Assembly (NCBI RefSeq): GCF_014779715.1 | Contig: NZ_JACXYU010000012.1 | Location: 88,108 to 152,107, forward strand | DNA length: 64,000 nucleotides | Source of the DNA: Streptomyces chumphonensis | GTDB taxonomy: Bacteria > Actinomycetota > Actinomycetes > Streptomycetales > Streptomycetaceae | Direction of reading: 5' to 3' | Part shown: positions 51,814 to 58,400 of the stretch, one piece after another | Numbering within the stretch: the stretch's first letter is position 1 | How the letters are laid out: every line of letters begins with the position of its first letter | The notes under the pieces: model-generated | The model's database searches: none | Told to the model about the DNA's origin: nothing | What the model saw: only the letters and a program-made list of their open reading frames with translations | Made by a program: the position numbers and the translations under genes

Positions 51814-52530
51814 GTGGGCCCCGCTCCCGCTCGGCGAGTCGCTCTCCTCGGGGGAGGCTTCTCCACGGACGACGACCGGCTACTCGACGACTGGGTGCTC
51901 GCCCAGACGCCCGCGCCTCGCCCCCGGGTGTGCTTCGTGCCCACCGCCAGTGGGGACGCCGACGCCTACGTCGAGCAGTTCCTGGACGCCTTCCACGGTC
52001 GGGACTGCCGCCCCTCCGTCCTGCGCCTCTTCCGACGCGAACTCGACGACGAGGAGCTGCGCACCCACCTGCTCTCCCAGGACGTCGTGTACGTCGGCGG
52101 AGGGAGCACCGCGAACCTGTTGGCCGTGTGGCGTGCTCACGGAGTGGACCGGCTCATGCGTGAAGCCCACTCACGCGGCGCGCTCGTGTGCGGCATCAGC
52201 GCCGGCGCGAACTGCTGGGCCGACGCGTGCCACACCGACTCGTTCGGACCGCTGACGCCCCTGCGAGACGGACTGGGCCTGGTGGCGGGGTCGGTGTGCC
52301 CGCACTACGACAGCGAACCCGGCCGCCGTGCCTCCTACCGGACGTCCGTCGCCCAGGGCCGCCTACCGGCCGGGTGGGCGCTGGAGGACGGCGTCGGTGT
52401 GCTCCTGGAGAACGGCCGTTTCAAGGAGGGGGTCACGCGTTCTCGCGGATCCCGCGCCTACCGGGTGTTCCCGAACGGCGCGGCCCTCGCCGAGGAAAGA
52501 GGGCTGACCTGCCGCCCGCTCGGCCGTTGA
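51814..52530 (+). CDS. Peptidase E / S51 family dipeptidase-like protein
   Basis: 238 aa. The S51 landmarks are VYVGGGSTANLLAVW, the nucleophile Ser in CGISAGANCWAD and the His in CPHYDSEPGRR. Peptidase E cleaves Asp-X dipeptides; relatives include cyanophycinase. The GTG at 51814 follows AGGGAGGTG and gives ARRVALLGGGFSTDD as a typical N-terminal strand. Cytoplasmic, transcribed alone. Confidence 0.85.
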   Translation: MGPAPARRVALLGGGFSTDDDRLLDDWVLAQTPAPRPRVCFVPTASGDADAYVEQFLDAFHGRDCRPSVLRLFRRELDDEELRTHLLSQDVVYVGGGSTANLLAVWRAHGVDRLMREAHSRGALVCGISAGANCWADACHTDSFGPLTPLRDGLGLVAGSVCPHYDSEPGRRASYRTSVAQGRLPAGWALEDGVGVLLENGRFKEGVTRSRGSRAYRVFPNGAALAEERGLTCRPLGR

Positions 52531-52878
52531 CGGCGCCGGTGGCGCACTGCCTGCATCTCCGCGACCGCGCCGGCACCGACATCGCAGCACCCGTGGTCCC
52601 CACCCCGTGCCGTACTGCGCCCGCGGAGCCGTAGAAGCCGCCTGAGCTGTGACCAGCAGCCTCCCACAGGCCCCGACGCCACCGGGGAGCTGCGGCCGTT
52701 CACCGCCGAGGAACCTCGACGCGGCCGAGTCCGAGGTCTGCGCATGAGGCCGCCGTGTTCGGAGTGCGCCGATACCCGGTGGGCCGCGGGCGGCCGACGG
52801 GGCCGACCCGTCGATGAGGACGCTCGTGTCAGCGTGTACGCCGCGCTCGTCGCGGAGGATGACCCCGTGCGGCTCGGA
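52531..52878. other. 348-bp intergenic region, nothing recognised
   Basis: Lies between the convergent peptidase E and VOC genes. No frame gives a protein-like sequence, and I found no strong hairpin. Confidence 0.4.
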
Positions 52879-53289
52879 TCAGCGCGTTTCCTGGATGCGG
52901 ACGAGGTTGCCCGCGGGGTCCCGGAAGGCGCAGTCGCGGATGCCGTAGGGCTGCTCCGTCGGCTCTTGGACGACCTCGGCGTCGCTGGCCTTCACCTTCG
53001 CGAAGGTGTCGTCAAGATCGCGGGACGCCAGCAGGATCCAGCCGTAGGTCCCCTTGGCCATCATCTCGGAGATGGTCCTCCGCTCCTCGTCGGTGATGCC
53101 GGGATCGACCGCCGGGGGCGCCAGAAGGATGGAGGTGTTCGGCTGCCCGACCGGGCCCACCGTGATCCAGCGCATGGTGCCCTGGCCGACGTCGTTGCGC
53201 ACCTCGAAGCCGAGGACGTCGCGGTAGAAGCCCAGGGACGCTTCGGGATCGGTATGCGGGAGGAAGCTGGTGTGAATAGCGATGTCCAT
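52879..53289 (-). CDS. VOC family protein (glyoxalase/bleomycin resistance-like)
   Basis: 136 aa. Two beta-alpha-beta-beta-beta units are visible: MDIAIHTSFLPHTDPEASLG followed by FYRDVLGFEV, and DLDDTFAKVKASDAEVVQEP followed by the C-terminal FRDPAGNLVRIQE with a metal-site Glu. It is of the PhnB/glyoxalase-like type without a defined substrate. No clear ribosome site precedes the ATG. It is at the border of the accessory region. Confidence 0.85.
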   Translation of the reverse strand: MDIAIHTSFLPHTDPEASLGFYRDVLGFEVRNDVGQGTMRWITVGPVGQPNTSILLAPPAVDPGITDEERRTISEMMAKGTYGWILLASRDLDDTFAKVKASDAEVVQEPTEQPYGIRDCAFRDPAGNLVRIQETR

Positions 53290-53802
53290 GGCGTTCAAGA
53301 GTAGACGCTGCCCGGGCGTCCGCTCCTCGTCCCCGGGCCCGTGTTCGCTCTCGCCGACACGGTATCCGTGCCCCGGAGCACGGTGGGTTGAACGGCGGCG
53401 GTGAAATCGGCCAGGACAAGCGTCTGAAAGGTGGGCGGACGGCGCGCACTTTCTCCGCTTCACGGCTGTCGAGAAACCGACCGAGGGAATGCCACTGCCG
53501 TGGGAGGCCCGGCTCATACGCTGTCGACATGGCGAGGGTTCTGACCGAAGAAGCCCACTTCACGTACCTCTTCGTGCGCCCGAGGACGCACGCGTCCACG
53601 AGGAGTCTTGTCCGCGTCGGCCTGGTTGGTGAGCAGGGAGCGAGAGGTCCTGTCACCCGTTCACCCACGCGTAGTACTCCACCCTGCGCGAAGCCCTCGG
53701 CTTCCTGGTTGATTTCGGTCGGCCGGGACGCGAACCCTCGGCTTGGTTGACGGTATGGAGAGCAGGCCGGAACTCGCCCGGCCCTCCCGCGTTCCCCTCT
53801 CG
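53290..53802. other. 513-bp region, start of the less GC-rich island; nothing recognised
   Basis: Several short open frames exist on both strands but none resembles a known protein or has a good ribosome site. Base composition drops here relative to the left side of the window. This may contain the left border of the island, but I found no direct repeats, tRNA or integrase. Confidence 0.35.
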
Positions 53803-54009
53803 TCAGTCTCGTTCGAAGCGGACCAGTTCTCCGTTGTCTACAACGGCGGTCAGTCGTTCGCCTGGCAGCTCTGTGACGGGAATTCCGGTATCGGCGGCAA
53901 TACGGTTCGCCGGTATGCGTTCCGGATCGCTGCCGCTTCGGTGGGGTGTCGTCAGCTCCGCTTGGTCTCCGTACAGCAGCAGTACACGGACGGGCATGCG
54001 TTCGGTCAT
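53803..54009 (-). CDS. Conserved small hypothetical protein
   Basis: 68 aa, soluble. It begins MTERMPVRVLLLYGDQAELT and contains RIAADTGIPVTELPGERLTA; I recall similar short proteins in other streptomycetes, of unknown role. The ATG at 54009 is preceded by GGAG at 5 nt. It lies 22 bp downstream of a lipoprotein gene on the same strand and may be cotranscribed with it. Confidence 0.5.
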   Translation of the reverse strand: MTERMPVRVLLLYGDQAELTTPHRSGSDPERIPANRIAADTGIPVTELPGERLTAVVDNGELVRFERD

Positions 54010-54031
54010 GACTTCTCCAAGGATTCCGAGG

Positions 54032-54634
54032 CTATGATGCGGGGACTGACCACTCGACGTAGCCGCCTTCCCCTGCCCCCTCCGGCGCGTAGATGATGCG
54101 CTCGGGCCGCTGGTCCTTGGGGACGGGGAACATGACGAATCCCCTTACGCAGCCCCCGGCGCGCACGGGGGCGTCCATGGGGAATTGCGGCCGGGGCAAG
54201 TCGCCGCCGGTGAGGCCGGTGATATCGACCCGGGCGCCGTCGGGGAAGGCGAGCGACCACGGGAACTGGGAGACGACGATCTCCCCCTCTTCGACACAGA
54301 CCTTCGCCTCGAGCTGGCCCCACGTCTCGTCGGGAATGCCGGGATCGTAGGGTTCGATGGTGGTGATGGGCTGATGGTAGGCGACCGCCGTGGTGCTGCC
54401 GCTCGCACCGATCACCGTCTCGCTGTCTTCGTGCCCCCATTCCCACGCCTTGCCCAGGGGCAGCGGCTCGGGCGCAGCTTTCGGCGAGCTGGGAGCATCG
54501 GACGGCGGCTGCTCGGTCGGCAAGGCGGCGGGCGATGCCGGAGCCGGCTCGATCGCCGGCTTGTCGTCGCTGGCGCAGCCGATGGTCAATACCAAGGGCA
54601 GCAGGAGCTCGGCGCTGCGGAGCGAGTTGCGCAT
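54032..54634 (-). CDS. Putative lipoprotein, unknown function
   Basis: 200 aa. The start MRNSLRSAELLLPLVLTIGC gives a type II signal peptide with Cys20 as the lipidation site, followed by a Pro/Ala/Ser-rich linker (residues 21-65) and a globular domain with WGQLEAKVCVEEGEIVVSQF and a second Cys (GGCVRGFVMFPVP) that could form a disulfide. It looks like an exported domain of the DUF4352 type, but I am not sure. The start at 54634 has GGGGAG just before it; an ATG at 54655 is less likely. Confidence 0.65.
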   Translation of the reverse strand: MRNSLRSAELLLPLVLTIGCASDDKPAIEPAPASPAALPTEQPPSDAPSSPKAAPEPLPLGKAWEWGHEDSETVIGASGSTTAVAYHQPITTIEPYDPGIPDETWGQLEAKVCVEEGEIVVSQFPWSLAFPDGARVDITGLTGGDLPRPQFPMDAPVRAGGCVRGFVMFPVPKDQRPERIIYAPEGAGEGGYVEWSVPAS

Positions 54635-54924
54635 GTTCTCCCCAAGGGACGGCATGTGATGAGGACATGATCTGCCGCAGACACGCCGAGCGCGTCGGAT
54701 TCCGGTACGGCCTTATCACACTGTGATCTTGGAAGAGCGCATCGTCCTCGAGCCGGTGAGCGGATACGGGCGGCGCCTCCTCGTAGCGAGCGTCACGGCC
54801 GGCCTCGCCGATTGGGCATTCCGGGTTAATACACCACGTGCGGGCACGGTCGTCGTCCGCACGGCCGTATGCGCAGCACTCTTCGGGCACCAGACGCCCC
54901 AGGTGTCTGAGGGCGCCCACGGGT

Positions 54925-55500
54925 TCAGGCGTTCCAGCCGATGGAGGAGACGTAGGCGAACGAGTCGTACTCACTGCCGAGGTCGTGGATGACCTCGTCC
55001 CAGACCGCGTCCAGCGTCTCGGCGTCGTCGGTGAGCCAGGCGTCGACGGCGACGTCCCAGTGCCGGGGCCGCACGGTCAACCGCCGGGTTTGGAGATCCC
55101 GGCGGTGGCGGGGGTCAACACGGGTCTGGTCGACGGGGTCGATCTCGATGCGGGTTCCGCCCCGGGTGGTCAGTCGGCGTTTGAGGTCGGCGGCGACGTT
55201 GTGGCGCCGCAGGTCCCAGTACGCCGCGTCCAGCCTCTGCTGGTTGGCCTTGTTGGGTAGGCGTTCCTCGGCGAGCCACGCGAACAGCGTCCGGGGCGTG
55301 ACGTTGATCCCGGCGCGTTCTATGGCGGCGTAGCCGGCGGCCGATGCGGTGAGGTAGCGCAGGCGGGCGGCGATGCCGCGTTCGGTGTCGGCGGGGGAGG
55401 TGATGCCGGTGACCATCCGCTCGATCCCCGCGCCGAGGGCGTCGGCGCCGGGGATGCCGTGGGCGTTGTAGTGGCCGAGGTTCATCCACCGCCCGGCCAT
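54925..55500 (-). CDS. Tpg-like (telomere terminal protein-like) protein
   Basis: 191 aa, close to the ~185 aa of Streptomyces Tpg. The order of features matches Tpg as I recall it: an R-x-R-Y-L segment (ARLRYLTASAAG), a helix-turn-helix (GINVTPRTLFAWLAEERLP), a basic helix ending LKRRLTTRGGTRIEID, and a C-terminal RRLTVRPRHWDVAVDAWLTD block. Tpg is the protein bound to the 5' ends of linear Streptomyces replicons and acts as replication primer. Start and stop of the pair overlap as TGATG with the upstream Tap-like gene, so they are translationally coupled. Homology is distant; the priming residue cannot be named. Confidence 0.55.
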   Translation of the reverse strand: MAGRWMNLGHYNAHGIPGADALGAGIERMVTGITSPADTERGIAARLRYLTASAAGYAAIERAGINVTPRTLFAWLAEERLPNKANQQRLDAAYWDLRRHNVAADLKRRLTTRGGTRIEIDPVDQTRVDPRHRRDLQTRRLTVRPRHWDVAVDAWLTDDAETLDAVWDEVIHDLGSEYDSFAYVSSIGWNA

Positions 55501-56900
55501 CAGCGGCCCCCGCCGACAGCGGTGACGGTGTAGGTGACGGGCTGTCCGTCGCGGTCGGTCTTGACCTTCATCTCCGCCAGCCCCCGCCCCTCAGCCCAGG
55601 TCTGCCGCCAGTCTCCGGCGAGGTGGAGTTCGTCGGTGCCCAGCGCGCACATCACTCCCAGCCCGGCCTGGTGGGCCTTGTGCGCGCGGCCCCACAGGTT
55701 GGCGAAGGCCTGGGAGCGGATCAGATGCATCCAGTCCGGGCGGGCGATGTCGCGGTTGTGGGAGGACTCGCCCAGGGTGGAGACGAACTTGGAGTACATC
55801 GCCTTCACATAGGTGTTGGTCACCTCGTCCCCGGCGGCGAGGGCGTCGGCGCGGGCGGCGGCGAGGACCTGGCGCAGGCTGTCGAGGAAGGTCTCGGTCG
55901 CGTTCGAGGTCCACGACTCGTGGATGACCGGCGCCTCCACCAGCCGGTGCTTGGGCCCGGCAAGGCGCAGCAGCAGCCGCAGCGTCGGCTCCGTCACCCA
56001 CACCGGCCCCGCCTCCTCCCGATCCCCCAACGGCGACGGCAGATCCGCATGCTCCCAGACGGGCGGCGTGATCAGATGCACCCCGGCCCGCTTACGGTCA
56101 TGCTCCCCACCGACGGTGTGGGTGAGCTTCCCGATCGGCAGCCACGTCTTCAACGCCGACAGGTAGGCCGCGTTGACGTCCAGCGCCGTCACCCCCACCT
56201 CACCATCCGGATGACGCCGAAACCCCGGATGCCGCCACGACGGCCGCGCCTCCCAGATCAGATCCGGATCCGACTTCGACGGCTTACGCAGGATGTCCGG
56301 CAGCGCCGGATAGGCCGTGTGCTCATACCGCGCCTGCGCCCGGGTGCGGGCGAACAGGGCCATCACGTCCGGGATCGCCTGCTTGACCAGCGCCCCAGCC
56401 GCAGCGTCCGCGTCACCGCCGGCCCGGGTCAGCTCCTGGTCCACGGCCGCGGCGATCTTCTCCCGCAGTTCCGCGTGGACCTGCTCGGTGGAGGTGGTGC
56501 GGCGCCGGTTCTGGTGCCGGGCGTGCCCGGCCCGCGCCTCCCGTGCCACCGGGCTCTCCGCAGCCGGCGCCTGCGCGGCCTGGACCTGCGGCGCACCGGG
56601 GGCGGGCTGCGGCTGCACGGCGGTGTGCGGCTCCTGCGCCGGGGCGGGGGCGGGGTGGATCTGCGCGAGCCCCTCCAGGAGCCGCAGGTACTTCCCCCGC
56701 GACGGCGAGGACGGCATCCCGCCCGCCTCCCAGTTCGCCACCGTCTGCCGCCCCACCCCCACCGCCTTCGCCACCTGCTCCAGCGACAACCCCGCCGCCT
56801 TCCGCAACCGCACCCGCTCCGCCGGATCGTCAAAGGCCGCCGCCAGCTTCGCCTCCGCCAGCAGCGCCGCGACCCCATCAGCCCCAAGCTCACCACTCAT
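55500..56900 (-). CDS. Tap-like protein with XRE helix-turn-helix and polymerase-like palm
   Basis: 466 aa. Residues 25-80 are an XRE helix-turn-helix (LRKAAGLSLEQVAKAVGVGR, then QTVANWEAGG), followed by a Pro/Ala/Gln linker. The C-terminal part resembles the Streptomyces telomere-associated protein Tap, which is larger (about 740 aa). Three blocks also resemble family B DNA polymerase motifs: D241 in ALDVNAAYLSAL (motif A), YSKFVST at 369-375 (motif B region) and GTDELHLAG at 421-429 (motif C, D423). Spacing is close to that of phi29 polymerase. There is no exonuclease domain. An ATG at 56915 is an alternative start. It is coupled to the Tpg-like gene downstream. Confidence 0.6.
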   Translation of the reverse strand: MSGELGADGVAALLAEAKLAAAFDDPAERVRLRKAAGLSLEQVAKAVGVGRQTVANWEAGGMPSSPSRGKYLRLLEGLAQIHPAPAPAQEPHTAVQPQPAPGAPQVQAAQAPAAESPVAREARAGHARHQNRRRTTSTEQVHAELREKIAAAVDQELTRAGGDADAAAGALVKQAIPDVMALFARTRAQARYEHTAYPALPDILRKPSKSDPDLIWEARPSWRHPGFRRHPDGEVGVTALDVNAAYLSALKTWLPIGKLTHTVGGEHDRKRAGVHLITPPVWEHADLPSPLGDREEAGPVWVTEPTLRLLLRLAGPKHRLVEAPVIHESWTSNATETFLDSLRQVLAAARADALAAGDEVTNTYVKAMYSKFVSTLGESSHNRDIARPDWMHLIRSQAFANLWGRAHKAHQAGLGVMCALGTDELHLAGDWRQTWAEGRGLAEMKVKTDRDGQPVTYTVTAVGGGR

Positions 56901-56921
56901 GGCAACAGGATACATAAAAAC

Positions 56922-56936
56922 CTAACGCCATGTTAG
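56922..56936. promoter_or_regulatory. Inverted repeat upstream of the Tap-like gene
   Basis: CTAAC-GCCAT-GTTAG, perfect 5-bp arms. The downstream arm overlaps a -10-like TAGGTT on the minus strand (56924-56919). A likely binding site for the XRE domain of the Tap-like protein, giving autorepression. Confidence 0.45.
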
Positions 56937-57138
56937 ACATTCACTGGCATTCGAATGGGCGAAGCGCGTTCCGGTAAGAGACGGTGCGTCGATCGGGAAG
57001 CCGGCTGTGTAATCGAAGACTGGTCACGTTGGTCAGGGCCGGGCCGGAGATTCGCGGCAAACCGCCGCTTCCTCTCCCAGGAGCCTCCTACAGTGGCCTC
57101 ATGAACACATTCGCTGGGGTGGCTCAGTCTGGGAACTG

Positions 57139-57531
57139 ATGCTGGTGAAGCGCGCGGTCGGGACAGCCCTGTCGAACTCGGCGAGCGGCGGGTACAGCAC
57201 GCTCCTGCGCGACGGCGCCCGGACCTTGGTCGGCCACGCGGACCTGCTCAACGGGAGACGAGCCGTCGCCGGGCTTGTCGCGGTCTCCGCGGTAGCGGGC
57301 GGTGCGCTCACCGCCGCCACCATGAAGGTGACGCCGCACCTTAAGACGAAGTTCCGCCCCGGGGCCCAGGACACAGCAGAGGAGGCGGCAGAAGCCACCT
57401 CTGACACCACTGCTGAGGATCAGGAGATCTCCAGGGGCCGCGGCTACGCGCTGTCTGACCCATCGGGCGTATCTCTCCAACGGCCTGATAGAGGTGCCGG
57501 TAACGATCAACCTTCGGCGACACACGCGTAA
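57139..57531 (+). CDS. Hypothetical protein with one membrane segment
   Basis: 130 aa. A hydrophobic segment at residues 43-62 (AVAGLVAVSAVAGGALTAAT) is followed by KVTPHLKTKFRP and an acidic Ala/Glu-rich tail. No known domain. No good ribosome site is visible before the ATG at 57139, so both the gene and its start are uncertain. It is divergent from the Tap-like gene. Confidence 0.4.
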   Translation: MLVKRAVGTALSNSASGGYSTLLRDGARTLVGHADLLNGRRAVAGLVAVSAVAGGALTAATMKVTPHLKTKFRPGAQDTAEEAAEATSDTTAEDQEISRGRGYALSDPSGVSLQRPDRGAGNDQPSATHA

Positions 57532-57676
57532 GGTTCGATGACAGGGCGCACCAGGAGACCGAGGATCAAGGCTCGCTCCAACACCATGCGGGAAGCATGT
57601 GACCTCACGTCAGGCGAACGCGATATGGCGCATGCTGATCACCCTTACATCGGCAGCCGTAGCCATCACCGGGGCC

Positions 57677-58210
57677 TCAGTGCGCGGCCTGCTCGCGCAG
57701 GAAGCGGCGCTCCTTGATCCGTCGACGCACCTGCCACCAGCGGGCGGTGTAGGCGAGGTCTTCCCGGCAGATATCCAGGAACGCATCACGGGCGGCCACC
57801 ACGGCCTCGGCTTGTCGCTGGAAGCGGTCGGCGTTCTTCTCGCCCAGGTTCAGGTCGCTGGTGGCAGCAACGAGGATCTCCGCGGTGGCGATGACGTGCA
57901 CGCTGCCGCACAGCCGCACCCCCTGCAGCGCGCCGATGAGTTCGCTGCCGAGCTCCCACGCCTGAGGCAACTGGCCCAGCAGCACCTTGTTCGCCGCACG
58001 CCCGGCCTCCCGACGGAGATGGGCGAACTGGTAGGCGTAGCCGAACGAGCGGGCGGATGCGTCCAGCAGCCGCCGGTATGCCTCCGCGCGGTCCTCGTTG
58101 CTACCCAGCCGGGGCACGCCTGTGGGCCGGTACCGTCCGATCAGAGCGCTGGCCACGCTGCCCGTGGCCTTGATGCCGGCAGCGGCCACGCCCGGCGTTA
58201 TGAAGGTCAT
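57677..58210 (-). CDS. Hypothetical soluble helical protein
   Basis: 177 aa, mostly helical, with FAHLRREAGRAANKVLLGQL, a central ELIGALQGVRLCGSVHVIAT and a basic C-terminus (WQVRRRIKERRFLREQ). I do not recognise the family; the pattern of amphipathic helices recalls other small proteins carried next to restriction or defence genes. The ATG at 58210 is preceded at a distance by AGGTGG; a GTG at 58225 is possible. It is divergent from the GHKL-nuclease gene (190 bp). Confidence 0.5.
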   Translation of the reverse strand: MTFITPGVAAAGIKATGSVASALIGRYRPTGVPRLGSNEDRAEAYRRLLDASARSFGYAYQFAHLRREAGRAANKVLLGQLPQAWELGSELIGALQGVRLCGSVHVIATAEILVAATSDLNLGEKNADRFQRQAEAVVAARDAFLDICREDLAYTARWWQVRRRIKERRFLREQAAH

Positions 58211-58360
58211 GCCCGGTTCTACCACCTGGCTGCTCCGGCGCTGGGGCGGACGCTGCAGCAGCCAGACCGGACGAGCTGTCTGGCACCGACCGGCAGGACC
58301 GGGCCTGGGTCAGCGACGCACTGTCCGTGGAGTCCACAGGCACTACGTGGTGTTGATGTG

Positions 58361-58382
58361 GGATGGACAAACTGTTCCATCC
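58361..58382. promoter_or_regulatory. Operator-like inverted repeat before the GHKL-nuclease gene
   Basis: GGATGGA (58361-58367) and TCCATCC (58376-58382) form a perfect 7-bp inverted repeat with an 8-bp spacer. It covers a -35-like TGGACA (58364-58369), 16 bp from a -10-like TAAGGA (58386-58391). A third partial copy GGATGG starts at 58389. The start codon is at 58401, so the leader would be very short. Confidence 0.45.
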
Positions 58383-58400
58383 TGCTAAGGATGGGCTGTT

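Noticed and set aside
53653..53750. Minus-strand frame ending VEYYAWVNG, considered as a transposase remnant
   Set aside because: Too short, and I cannot match it to any transposase family.
54006..54974. Minus-strand frame with a Cys-containing stretch (CINPECP) between the Tpg-like and lipoprotein genes
   Set aside because: It runs on through the lipoprotein gene in a different frame and has no ribosome site; the Cys pattern alone is not enough.
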